DNA of 34,574 bases from Lachnospiraceae bacterium (GCA_017434885.1 JAFSGE010000033.1:1-34574), one strand, 5' to 3'; shown: positions 24,645-32,919, counted from the first letter of the stretch. Numbers and translations are program-made. The notes: generated by a model not told the origin, from the letters alone.

Positions 24645-26129
24645 CTAATCACATAAAAGAGACTTCTTTCTCTCTATCATCTCATCAATCTTCTCAATAT
24701 AAAGTCCTACATCCTTTACATTGTCGCATCTCTCAATCCGTCCGTCACCGTAAACTCTCTTGGTAATACTTCCCGCACCAAGAGCTACAATTGTCTGCTT
24801 CTCTTCCATGATTAAAATATTATAGATACCGAAGTTACCTTCCGTGGCGTACCCCACGTTCTCAAAGTTCCCCGACATATTTTTTTGTCGGTACAAATAA
24901 TAAGGCACCATATTCATATCTGCCGCACCCTTCGCCGCAATTTCCATTGTCTTATCGGTATTATTTAAAGCACTGATGCCGTGCTCTTCTATCCACTGAT
25001 GAAGTCTCGACGCACGTTTAATGGCAAGTGAATGTACCGTAAGAGAATCGGGTGCAAGCTCCTTCACCTGCTCTATGGTAGATGCAACCTCTGCTTCTCC
25101 TTCTCCCGGAAGCCCCAAAATTAAGTCCATATTAATATTGGTAAAGCCTACCTCTCTCGCCAGTCTGTAGGCTTCCTTTGCCTGCTCTACGGTGTGCTGT
25201 CTGCCAATAATCTTCAAGGTTTCATCATGCATGGTCTGAGGATTGACGGAAATTCTGGTAACGCCCCATTTTTTCAACACTTCCAATTTTTCTCTTGTGA
25301 TGCTGTCAGCACGGCCTGCCTCCACGGTAAACTCCGACACATGACTAAAATCCAGTTTTTCTTTCAGATAACCCAGCAGTCTGTCAAGCTCCGGCGCTTC
25401 CAGTGTGGTCGGTGTTCCGCCACCGATATAAACGGTATCTAAAATTTTATCTTTATATGCTTCTGCCGTAAAATCAATTTCTTTCTCTAAGGCAGTCAGA
25501 TATTCCTCCATTCTCTTCTTCCACGAAACAATAGGGTAAGAGGTAAAGGAACAATACAGACAAGTGGTAGGGCAAAAAGGAATGCCCACATAAAGGCTAT
25601 AGCCATCCTTATAATGAAGCGTGGAGAGAAGTTCTTTTTCTCTCTTGGCAATCTCAAGGGACAGCTTTCCTTTTTCATCACTGACGTAATAGGTTTCCTG
25701 CATATAAGACAGAATCTCTTCCTCTGTCTTTCCCTCCTCAAGCATCTGCATGGGAATTTTGGTAGGACGGATTCCTGTCAGCGTTCCCCACGGAAGTTCT
25801 TTGCCCGTATGTCTTGTAAGTGCTGTATAAATAAGCTGCTTTAACGCATTTTTCACTTCCGGGCGTGCCATACCGGGTAACAGCTTCACTTTCATTCCCT
25901 GAAATGCGGAAGTGTTCTTTTCTTCACCTACTGCCACAATACCCAGTAAAATCGCATCTTCTGAAAAGGTAATGCTTACATCCGGCAATCCTTCTGTAGA
26001 ACTGTATGCCTTTTCCCCTTCAACAAATACCTTTACATCACAATCCGGATAAAATGCCTTTACCAAAGAGTGGATATCATATTCAAAACCGGTCTCATTT
26101 ATCATCACCGCAACTAATTTTTCTTCCAT
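24645..26129 (-). CDS. hemZ: Oxygen-independent coproporphyrinogen dehydrogenase-like HemZ
   Basis: Radical SAM protein of the HemN/HemZ branch. The 494 residues have a family-specific N-terminal region of about 160 residues, then GIPFCPTTCLYCSFTSY (C-x3-C-x2-C cluster motif), GGGTPTTL, SVNPQTMHD and a C-terminal HemN-like part. In Bacillus it is associated with anaerobic haem synthesis, although exact activity is debated. No other haem genes are in the window. ATG 26129 has AAGGA 8 bases upstream; longer in-frame starts at 26153 and 26165 lack that site, and 26165 would be only 6 bases from the predicted transcript start. Confidence 0.9.
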   Translation of the reverse strand: MEEKLVAVMINETGFEYDIHSLVKAFYPDCDVKVFVEGEKAYSSTEGLPDVSITFSEDAILLGIVAVGEEKNTSAFQGMKVKLLPGMARPEVKNALKQLIYTALTRHTGKELPWGTLTGIRPTKIPMQMLEEGKTEEEILSYMQETYYVSDEKGKLSLEIAKREKELLSTLHYKDGYSLYVGIPFCPTTCLYCSFTSYPIVSWKKRMEEYLTALEKEIDFTAEAYKDKILDTVYIGGGTPTTLEAPELDRLLGYLKEKLDFSHVSEFTVEAGRADSITREKLEVLKKWGVTRISVNPQTMHDETLKIIGRQHTVEQAKEAYRLAREVGFTNINMDLILGLPGEGEAEVASTIEQVKELAPDSLTVHSLAIKRASRLHQWIEEHGISALNNTDKTMEIAAKGAADMNMVPYYLYRQKNMSGNFENVGYATEGNFGIYNILIMEEKQTIVALGAGSITKRVYGDGRIERCDNVKDVGLYIEKIDEMIERKKSLLCD

Positions 26130-26177
26130 GTCTGTCATCCTTATTTTATTCATCTCTAAAACCACATTTGCAAAAAT

Positions 26178-26206
26178 ATTATACTAACAAAAGCATCGAC
26201 CGTCAA
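26178..26206 (-). promoter_or_regulatory. Strong sigma-A promoter for the hemZ operon
   Basis: On the minus strand TTGACG (26201-26206), 17 bases, then a perfect TATAAT (26178-26183). Its -35 box is inside the 3' arm of the glmS terminator stem and its spacer contains the terminator T-tract. Confidence 0.8.
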
Positions 26207-26224
26207 ATCATTGACAGCCGATGC
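26186..26224 (-). terminator. Terminator after glmS, overlapping the hemZ promoter
   Basis: Minus-strand arms GCATCGGCTGTCAA (26211-26224) and TTGACGGTCGATGC (26193-26206) pair over 14 positions with two G-U pairs, around a 4-base loop, followed by TTTTGTT. It lies 125 bases after the glmS stop. Confidence 0.85.
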
Positions 26225-26348
26225 CCTATGAACCTTTTACGATTTCCTGTTATTGTTTTCCTCACCTTTATGAGTTTAGGCTTATCGCCTCATATTCTTC
26301 TTTATGCTTCTGCTTTGCCCGGTTTGGGCATCGCATCTTTTCGTGTCT

Positions 26349-28172
26349 TTATTCCACCGTCACTACCTTGGCAAGGTTTCTGGGTTTATCCACATCAAGC
26401 CCTTTATCAGCCGATACATAATAAGCTATCAGTTGCAAAACAATTGATGCAGGCATTACCATAAATTCGTCCGCCATCACAGGCAGTCTGAAAATCCTGT
26501 TCCAGATTTTCTCCTGTTCTAAGCGTTCCTCTCCCTTAATCAAAAGAATGACCTTGGCACCTCTTGACTGCACTTCCTTGATGTTGGAGAGTTCCTTGCT
26601 CTTTAGCTTATCCTGTGTCACCACGGCAATCACCGGTGTTTCCTCTGTTATCAGCGCAATGGTTCCGTGTTTTAATTCCCCGGAAGCATAGGCTTCGGAG
26701 TGAATATAGGACACTTCTTTCAGTTTTAACGACCCTTCCAGCAAAATCGAATAGTCCAGTCCTCTGCCAATCATAAACACATCCCTGGCATTTAACATGG
26801 TATCCGCAATGTGATGAATTTCATCCTTTCTGGCAAGCACTTCCTCCATCACCTTAGGTACCCGGACAAGCTCCTCCATATATGCAGATAATTTCCCGTC
26901 ATCCCATAATCCTCTTGCCACTGCCATTCTCGCCGTAAGCAGATACAAAACAGCAAGCTGGGTGGTATACGCCTTGGTACTCGCCACCGCTATCTCCGGT
27001 CCTGCACAGGTATAAATCACATACTCACTGGCTCTTGCTATGGATGCTCCTTTTACATTAACAATGGAAATGCTGGGAGAACCGCACTTTCTGGCAAATT
27101 TCAGGGCTTCCAAGGTATCAATGGTTTCTCCTGACTGGGAAATGGCAATCACCAGTGTTTCTTTATCCACCACCGGGTCATTATACATAAACTCCGATGC
27201 CATCACCACATCCACATGAATCCCTATCATCGCCTGAATCAGACTTTTGCCCACAAGTCCCGCATGCATGGCGGTTCCGCAGGCAATCACACAAATTCGT
27301 TTACATTCGGAAAGAATACTATCCGGGATTCCTTCTGCCGAGAAATCGGGTCTGCCGTCTTTTATTCTGGGCATAACAGTATCCTGAATCACCTGTGGCT
27401 GCTCCATAATTTCCTTCTCCATATAGAAAGGATAACCGCCCTTGTCGCTGCGGCTTACATCCCAGTCTACGGTGAGCCAGTCGATTCTCGCCTTATCGCC
27501 GGATAAATCAAACATTTCAATACCATCCTCTGAAAGACACACCACATGAAACTCCGGCACCACAAAATACTGACTGGTAAAGGGCGCAATAGCTGCCACA
27601 TCGGAAGAAAGAATGGCACCATCCTCAGTACTTGCCGCCACAATAGGGCTGACGTTACGCACTGCAAAAATTTTGCCCGGAATGTCATCAAACATAATAG
27701 CTAACGCGAAGGTACCTTTCAGCTTCAGAACTGTCTTACGAATAGCCGCATAAGGGTCTTTTTCATAAAAGCGGTTTAAAACTGCTGCCACTATCTCACT
27801 GTCCGTCTGGGAACACAGCTTATGCTCCAATCCGTACTTCTCGATAAGTTCACGATAGTTCTCAATAATGCCGTTATGGATAATGGTTACTCTGCCGAAA
27901 CGGTGAGGGTGTGCATTTTCGTCACAAACACCTCCATGGGTAGCCCATCTGGTATGACCGATACCGCATTTACCCGATACGTCGCTTTCTGCACAAAGCT
28001 CTCTTAAGTCTTTCACTCTGCCTGCCCGTTTCAGAAGCCTGGGTTCACCGCCCGCCTCATCTGACAAAGCAATTCCGGCGCTGTCATAACCGCGGTACTC
28101 TAACAATTCCAGTGCATCAATTAAAATGTCAGTTGCTTCTTTCTTTCCTGTATATCCTATAATTCCACACAT
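26349..28172 (-). CDS. glmS: Glutamine-fructose-6-phosphate aminotransferase
   Basis: Makes glucosamine 6-phosphate from fructose 6-phosphate and glutamine, the first step to UDP-GlcNAc for the wall. The 607-residue protein is full length. It opens MCGIIGYTG, with Cys2 as the N-terminal glutaminase nucleophile, followed by HTRWATHG and two SIS isomerase domains (CGTAMHAG, SQSGETIDT, STKAYTTQ) and the conserved C-terminus DKPRNLAKVVTVE. ATG 28172 has GAGG about 10 bases upstream. The leader contains a glmS ribozyme, so the gene is expected to be shut off by its own product. Confidence 0.97.
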   Translation of the reverse strand: MCGIIGYTGKKEATDILIDALELLEYRGYDSAGIALSDEAGGEPRLLKRAGRVKDLRELCAESDVSGKCGIGHTRWATHGGVCDENAHPHRFGRVTIIHNGIIENYRELIEKYGLEHKLCSQTDSEIVAAVLNRFYEKDPYAAIRKTVLKLKGTFALAIMFDDIPGKIFAVRNVSPIVAASTEDGAILSSDVAAIAPFTSQYFVVPEFHVVCLSEDGIEMFDLSGDKARIDWLTVDWDVSRSDKGGYPFYMEKEIMEQPQVIQDTVMPRIKDGRPDFSAEGIPDSILSECKRICVIACGTAMHAGLVGKSLIQAMIGIHVDVVMASEFMYNDPVVDKETLVIAISQSGETIDTLEALKFARKCGSPSISIVNVKGASIARASEYVIYTCAGPEIAVASTKAYTTQLAVLYLLTARMAVARGLWDDGKLSAYMEELVRVPKVMEEVLARKDEIHHIADTMLNARDVFMIGRGLDYSILLEGSLKLKEVSYIHSEAYASGELKHGTIALITEETPVIAVVTQDKLKSKELSNIKEVQSRGAKVILLIKGEERLEQEKIWNRIFRLPVMADEFMVMPASIVLQLIAYYVSADKGLDVDKPRNLAKVVTVE

Positions 28173-28201
28173 ATTATCATTTCCTCATCTTTCTATATTC
28201 T

Positions 28202-28264
28202 GCAAATTCCTCTCAGCTATTTTATGCCGATTACAAATGAATTCATTCGTTGTCAGGAATTTGC
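28202..28264 (-). promoter_or_regulatory. Second structured element in the glmS leader
   Basis: Between the ribozyme and the glmS start, GCAAATTCC (28256-28264 region, minus strand) pairs perfectly with GGAATTTGC (28202-28210 region). Inside it a short palindrome AATGAATTCATT (about 28235-28247) forms a second helix. The closing arm ends about 30 bases before the glmS ATG, close to its ribosome-binding site. It is not part of the standard ribozyme core. Confidence 0.4.
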
Positions 28265-28282
28265 GTCTCTCATCATTTTTAC

Positions 28283-28476
28283 AAAACCGGATATCCGGTT
28301 TTCTTCCGTTATATCGTATTTGTTTTGCAGTTACCCGCATATTTGCCGATATATCACGCATCGGAAGACTGCGGAAGGGCATCCGCCGAATTTTCGATAA
28401 CCCTCCACCTCGTCGTCCTTTCAGACATTCCGCTTGCATTCTGCTCTCAGGAAATATCAAAGGCTCATGGCGCTAG
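28283..28476 (-). ncRNA. glmS ribozyme (glucosamine-6-phosphate-activated)
   Basis: Self-cleaving RNA in the glmS leader. The cleavage-site motif A-GCGCC is at 28474-28469 (cut expected between 28474 and 28473). It is followed by an extended variable P1 stem (CCTTT.../...AAAGG), then the near-invariant core at 28414-28377: GACGAGGTGGAGGG, TTATCGA, TTCGGCGGATGCCC. Further stems follow: CCGCA/TGCGG (P3-like) and the palindromic hairpin AAAACCGG-atat-CCGGTTTT at 28283-28302 (P4-like). When glucosamine 6-phosphate is high it cuts the mRNA, which is then degraded. The core is clear; the 3' limit is approximate. Confidence 0.92.
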
Positions 28477-28537
28477 ATGAGGAAAACAATAACAGTAAAT
28501 CGTTCGCTGATATTCTCTTTTCAAGGTTCACGGACTT

Positions 28538-28566
28538 ATTATACAAAAAAGATGCCTGCTTGTAAA
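28538..28566 (-). promoter_or_regulatory. Sigma-A promoter for the glmS ribozyme and glmS
   Basis: On the minus strand TTTACA (28561-28566), 17 bases, then a perfect TATAAT (28538-28543). The start would be near 28531, about 57 bases ahead of the ribozyme cleavage site. The -35 box lies in the loop of the preceding terminator. Confidence 0.75.
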
Positions 28567-28576
28567 GCAGACACCT
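28545..28576 (-). terminator. Terminator after the DUF3048 gene, overlapping the glmS promoter
   Basis: Minus-strand arms AGGTGTCTGCT (28566-28576) and AGCAGGCATCT (28550-28560) pair with two G-U pairs around a 5-base loop, followed by six T (28545-28550). It ends the rel-MBL-DUF3048 unit, 30 bases after its last stop. Confidence 0.88.
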
Positions 28577-28605
28577 TTTGGTCATTTACATATGCACATT
28601 TTATT

Positions 28606-29787
28606 TTAATTGTATTCCACAAATTCTCCATATTCTTCCCAGATATTACATACCCATGTTTTTCCCTGGTTAAAAATAATTTCTTCTCCGTTTTCGTCAT
28701 AGAACTTGGCAGGTGTTTCGTCGCCGTCATAGCGCATCCATTTCCCTTTAATTACTTTACCGCCGGTAAAGACAATGGCATCGCCTTCTCCGTGTACACC
28801 AAATGCCAGATAGTCGTGGTCATCCCTGACTTCACCGTGACAGTACTGGAATACTACATTGGAAACCGCAAGCTGACTTCCGTCAATCTCATCTATCTGC
28901 GGTACATCTTCCTGATAACGGTAGTACAGGTTATCCTCTTCATGATATTCAAAATAAGGATTGTAGGAACCATATCCGCCTTTATTGCCTTCCTTACCAC
29001 CGGGATAAATCATGGTTGCGCTTTCCGCATCCGCATACTTCTCCTGTGCAAGAGAACCTTCTGCCACAAAGGTAAAGGGCGGTACATAGGCATCATCATA
29101 ATCCCACTCATAGCCAAGACGCTCCGCTGCCGTCAGCATTCCGTCAATAAACAAGTATCCGGTAAACTCGGTAGCATAGCCTTCTCTCTTCACTCTGTCA
29201 AAGGCTTCATGGGCAGGCTTATAAATTCCCTCCACTGCTGCACTGATATTCTGAACGGTATCCCTGTTAATCAGCTCCTCCACATAAGGTCTTGCAAGTC
29301 CCCAGTTACAGTAAATTGCCTGATAGCCCATAGCCTGATATACAAAGTAATCACGGCTGCTTCGAACCGGTCCGATTCTGTCAAGACCATCAAAATCTTC
29401 AACCACTACCATCAGTCTGGTGATACGTCCTTCCACCGGTGCTTCGTAAATAATACTTGCTTTGGAAAGCCCATACTGGGGCATTGCCGGTGTGTTGTTG
29501 GGAATCATAACGGCAATGGGTCTTCTGGTAACGACATTCTCATCCTTCCACTCACCGGTCAGATAACTCTGCATCTGTCCGTCCACCACTTCCCTTTCTT
29601 CTATAATGGCAAATCCCGCCGCTTCCGGAGCCGGAGTCTCCTCCGCCTGCGCAGTGGGAATCGGAATTGCCTCTATTATTATCTCAGGCTGTTCTTCGCT
29701 GCCACAGCCTGCAAGTAACGCACTCGCTGCAAATAACATGGTCATTGCCAAGACTGTGACAATGCCTGTTCCTAATCTTCTTTTCAT
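28606..29787 (-). CDS. DUF3048 (YerB-like) lipoprotein
   Basis: A 393-residue exported lipoprotein of the YerB family, of unknown function. It has an N-terminal signal with Arg/Lys, a hydrophobic stretch and the lipobox LLAGC (modified Cys at 28), a short Pro/Ala/Glu-rich linker, an N-terminal DUF3048 domain (RRPIAVMIPNNTPAMPQYGL, RLMVVVEDFDG, GPVRSSRDYFV) and a C-terminal domain (HDYLAFGVHGEGDAIVFTGGKVIKGKW). ATG 29787 has AGGAG 7 bases upstream; ATG 29802 is less likely. It follows the hydrolase gene by 42 bases and is the last gene before the terminator. Confidence 0.9.
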   Translation of the reverse strand: MKRRLGTGIVTVLAMTMLFAASALLAGCGSEEQPEIIIEAIPIPTAQAEETPAPEAAGFAIIEEREVVDGQMQSYLTGEWKDENVVTRRPIAVMIPNNTPAMPQYGLSKASIIYEAPVEGRITRLMVVVEDFDGLDRIGPVRSSRDYFVYQAMGYQAIYCNWGLARPYVEELINRDTVQNISAAVEGIYKPAHEAFDRVKREGYATEFTGYLFIDGMLTAAERLGYEWDYDDAYVPPFTFVAEGSLAQEKYADAESATMIYPGGKEGNKGGYGSYNPYFEYHEEDNLYYRYQEDVPQIDEIDGSQLAVSNVVFQYCHGEVRDDHDYLAFGVHGEGDAIVFTGGKVIKGKWMRYDGDETPAKFYDENGEEIIFNQGKTWVCNIWEEYGEFVEYN

Positions 29788-29829
29788 CTGTAGTCTCCTC
29801 ATTCAGCTTTTTGCCGCCTTACGGCACTT

Positions 29830-30462
29830 TTATAAAAAGGGATTATATGCCTTTTCATAACCGATGGTGGTACTCTCCCCATGTCCGGGATATACCTTTA
29901 CGTCCTCCGGAAGCACCATCAGTTTTTCCTTGATGGAACGCACCAATGTGCTCATGCTGCCTGTGGGGAAATCGGTTCTTCCCACAGACTCCTGAAATAA
30001 AGTGTCCCCACTTATCAGTATCTTATCCGCTTCAAAATAAAAACATCCGCTTCCTGCCGTATGTCCGGGCGTCGCAATTGCCTGAAAGGTACAGCCTTCA
30101 AGTGAAATCTCCTGTCCATCCTTCAAAAGTTCATCAGGCTTAATCGTACATGCTCTGCCTGCCGCAGCAGAAATATTCTTGGACGCATCCATACAAAGGT
30201 CTGCCTCGTCTTCAAAAGCATACACTTTTGCTCCCGAAAGTTCTTTTAAACGCTCCACGCCCCAGATATGGTCAAAATGTCCATGTGTCAGAAGAATTGC
30301 CGCCACCTCAAAACCGGCATCCGCAAGCTTCTGATACAGCATATCTCCTCTGTCTGCCGGGTCAAAAAACAAAACACGGTTATTGCCTTCCTTATACACA
30401 AAATAGCAGTTGGTCTGACATGTTCCCAATGTAATTTTTCCGATTTTCAACTCTGCCATCAC
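29830..30462 (-). CDS. Metallo-beta-lactamase-fold hydrolase (glyoxalase II-like)
   Basis: A 210-residue cytosolic hydrolase with the metal-binding motif THGHFDH (near 58-64), TPGHTAGS, SGDTLFQESVGRTDFP and the YPGHGES motif. These place it in the short glyoxalase II-like/YqgX branch; the natural thioester substrate is not known. The start may be GTG 30462 (9 bases after AAAGGA) or ATG 30459. A gene of this family follows rel in many Clostridia, with 46 bases between them here. Confidence 0.9.
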   Translation of the reverse strand: MMAELKIGKITLGTCQTNCYFVYKEGNNRVLFFDPADRGDMLYQKLADAGFEVAAILLTHGHFDHIWGVERLKELSGAKVYAFEDEADLCMDASKNISAAAGRACTIKPDELLKDGQEISLEGCTFQAIATPGHTAGSGCFYFEADKILISGDTLFQESVGRTDFPTGSMSTLVRSIKEKLMVLPEDVKVYPGHGESTTIGYEKAYNPFL

Positions 30463-30508
30463 TATATCTGTTCCTTTCCTGATTTACTTCCCATTCCTGC
30501 CACACACC

Positions 30509-32872
30509 TTAGCCGGTAGTTCTTTCAATATCCATCACGCTGTCAATGGTTCCCAGCTTATCGATAATACGGGCAAGTTCCTGTCTGTTTCTGATTTCAA
30601 AGGATGTCAAAATTGTAGCAAGACCCTGCTTGTTTGTTCTGGTATTCAATGAAAGTATCTCAATATCCTTCTCTGTCAATGCCTTGGTAATATCTGCAAG
30701 AAGTCCGTTTCTGTTATTTGCAAAAATTCTGATTTCCGCAAGATACTTCTCACCGTTCATCTCATCAGGACTGCCTTCCCACTCAGCATCTATCAGCCGC
30801 TCTCTCTCAAGCTCCGGCAGATTAATCACATTAATACAGTCAGTCCGGTGAATGGAAACCCCGCGTCCTCTTGTCACAAACCCTACAATTTCATCTCCCG
30901 GTACCGGAGAACAACACTTGGAAAAGCGCACTGCCAAATCATGAATTCCTTTTACCACAATACCGCTCTTTGACTTCATATGCACAGGCTTTGATGCTGC
31001 ATTCTGGGCATTTTCTGCCACTGTAGCAAGTACCTGTTCATTGGTAAGAACCGCTTTATGATCTTTGTCATAAAGCTCTACCATCTTATTGACAATCTGA
31101 CCTTCCTTAAGACCGCCGTGTCCTAATGCGGCAAGTACAGCCTCCCAATCCCTGAATCCGTATTTGCGCATAATGGGATTCATGTATTCCGGCTTCATAA
31201 TGTCCGGCAGATTAATTGCCTTTGCTCGACAATATGCCGTCAGCAAATCTTTTCCCTTTTCTATATTTTCTTCTTTAAACTCGTTTTTGAACCACTGGTT
31301 AATCTTGTTCTTTGCCTGTGTACTCTTAACAACGTTAAGCCAGTCACGGCTTGGTCCCTTGGAGTTCTGGGAAGTTAAGATTTCAATTCTGTCACCGTTT
31401 TTAATCTCATAATCTATAGTAACCAGTTTGCCGTTGACTCTGGCACCAATCATTTTATTACCAACCGCACTGTGAATGCTGTAAGCAAAGTCAATGGGGG
31501 TAGAACCTGCAGGAAGATTTTTTACTTCTCCGGTAGGGGTAAAGCAATATACATTATCGGAGAACAGGTCAAGGTCACTCTTTAACAGATGCATAAACTC
31601 TCTGTTATCGGACATGTCTCTCTGCCACTCCAGAATCTGGCGAAGCCATGTAAGCTTTTCCTCTTCGGAATTTTGCTTCTTGCCTTCCTTCTTACCGTCG
31701 GAGGCTTCCTTGTATTTCCAATGGGCAGCAATACCGTATTCTGCTGCCTTGTGCATTTCGTAAGTTCTGATTTGGATTTCAAAGGGCTGTCCGCTACTTC
31801 CGATCAGTGTCGTGTGTAGGGACTGGTACATATTGTCCTTGGGCATGGCAATGTAATCTTTGAAACGGCCGGGAATGGGCTTATACATTTCATGAATCAC
31901 ACCAAGTGCCGCATAACAGTCCTTTACGGTATCCACAATAATACGCACCGCAAACAAATCGTAAATCTGGTCGATGGTTTTATTCTGGTTTTTCATCTTT
32001 TTGTAAATACTGAAAAAGTGCTTTACACGACCGTCAATCTGGGCTTTGATTCCCGCATTTTTGATGTGGTCACCCACTTCATCCACTATAGTCTGGATAT
32101 ATTTTTCACGCACACTCTTACGAACGGCAATTTTATCTACTAAATCATAATATGCTTCCGGCTCTAAATATTTAAGGGATAAGTCATCCAGCTCTACTTT
32201 AATCTTGGAAATACCAAGTCTCTGTGCAATGGGCGCATAAATTTCCATGGTTTCCCTTGCAATTCTCTGCTGTCCTTCGGGACTCTTGTATTTGAGGGTA
32301 CGCATGTTGTGCAGACGGTCGGCAAGTTTAATCAGAATAACACGGATATCCTTTGCCATGGCAAGAAACATTTTACGCAGGTTCTCTGCCTGCATTTCAA
32401 AACGGTCTAACGCCTTGTCACCGTCGCTGCTGATTTGCAGCTGCTCCAGTTTGGTCACGCCGTCTACCAAAAGAGCCACGTCCTCACCAAACTGCGCCTT
32501 AATTTCCTCTTCTGTCATAATGGTATCTTCGATAACATCATGCAAAAGTCCGGCACAAATGGTTTCTTTGTCCATTTCCAAATCTGCCAGAATAATGGAA
32601 ACATATAAAGGATGAATGATATAAGGCTCACCGGATTTACGAACCTGATCTTTGTGAGCAAGGGATGCCACATGATAGGCTTTTTCAATTAAGGAAATAT
32701 CATCAGAGGGGTGATATTTCCGCACACGGAAAATTAAGTCCCTGTATAATTGTTCGGGACTTTGAAACTCCTGAATCGCTTCAATTCTACCGTCGTCAAT
32801 GACAACCTCTCTTCTGCCTGCAGCCTTTTCATCAACTATTTTTTCTTCTGTGATTTTTGCTTCTTCTGTCAT
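30509..32872 (-). CDS. relA: Bifunctional (p)ppGpp synthetase/hydrolase Rel
   Basis: Makes and breaks down the alarmone (p)ppGpp during amino-acid starvation. The 787 residues contain the hydrolase HD domain (HDVIED at 111-116), the synthetase domain (VHEMYK-like VIHEMYKPIPGRFKDYIAMP, about 325-344; YQSLHT), a TGS domain (CFTPTGEVKNLPAGSTPIDFAY), a zinc-finger/RIS part with CCSPVPGDEIVGFVTRGRGVSIH, and a C-terminal ACT domain. All catalytic motifs are present, so it is the bifunctional Rel type. ATG 32872 has AAGGTGAG just upstream. It heads the rel-MBL-DUF3048 unit. Confidence 0.97.
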   Translation of the reverse strand: MTEEAKITEEKIVDEKAAGRREVVIDDGRIEAIQEFQSPEQLYRDLIFRVRKYHPSDDISLIEKAYHVASLAHKDQVRKSGEPYIIHPLYVSIILADLEMDKETICAGLLHDVIEDTIMTEEEIKAQFGEDVALLVDGVTKLEQLQISSDGDKALDRFEMQAENLRKMFLAMAKDIRVILIKLADRLHNMRTLKYKSPEGQQRIARETMEIYAPIAQRLGISKIKVELDDLSLKYLEPEAYYDLVDKIAVRKSVREKYIQTIVDEVGDHIKNAGIKAQIDGRVKHFFSIYKKMKNQNKTIDQIYDLFAVRIIVDTVKDCYAALGVIHEMYKPIPGRFKDYIAMPKDNMYQSLHTTLIGSSGQPFEIQIRTYEMHKAAEYGIAAHWKYKEASDGKKEGKKQNSEEEKLTWLRQILEWQRDMSDNREFMHLLKSDLDLFSDNVYCFTPTGEVKNLPAGSTPIDFAYSIHSAVGNKMIGARVNGKLVTIDYEIKNGDRIEILTSQNSKGPSRDWLNVVKSTQAKNKINQWFKNEFKEENIEKGKDLLTAYCRAKAINLPDIMKPEYMNPIMRKYGFRDWEAVLAALGHGGLKEGQIVNKMVELYDKDHKAVLTNEQVLATVAENAQNAASKPVHMKSKSGIVVKGIHDLAVRFSKCCSPVPGDEIVGFVTRGRGVSIHRTDCINVINLPELERERLIDAEWEGSPDEMNGEKYLAEIRIFANNRNGLLADITKALTEKDIEILSLNTRTNKQGLATILTSFEIRNRQELARIIDKLGTIDSVMDIERTTG

Positions 32873-32889
32873 AGTCTCACCTTCGACTT

Positions 32890-32919
32890 ATCTTTGTACA
32901 AACCGGTTTACACAAAGAT
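32890..32919 (-). promoter_or_regulatory. 30-base palindrome in the rel leader
   Basis: On the minus strand ATCTTTGTGTAAACC is followed directly by GGTTTGTACAAAGAT. The arms match over 15 positions, with two positions that would be G-U pairs in RNA. It lies between the predicted start site and the ribosome-binding site, 17 bases from the rel ATG. There is no T-tract. It could be an RNA hairpin or a repressor operator. Confidence 0.45.

Noticed and set aside
28185-28460. Minus-strand open frame of about 91 codons
   Set aside because: It runs through the glmS ribozyme core; the conservation there is RNA structure and the predicted peptide resembles no family I know.
28477-29718. Long plus-strand open frame opposite the DUF3048 gene
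   Set aside because: It is antisense to a clearly recognised lipoprotein gene, starts inside the glmS leader and its translation has no recognisable domain.
29812-29827. Short hairpin GCCG/CGGC between the MBL gene and DUF3048
   Set aside because: A stem of only 4-5 bp with no T-tract, in a 42-base gap inside an operon; unlikely to terminate transcription.
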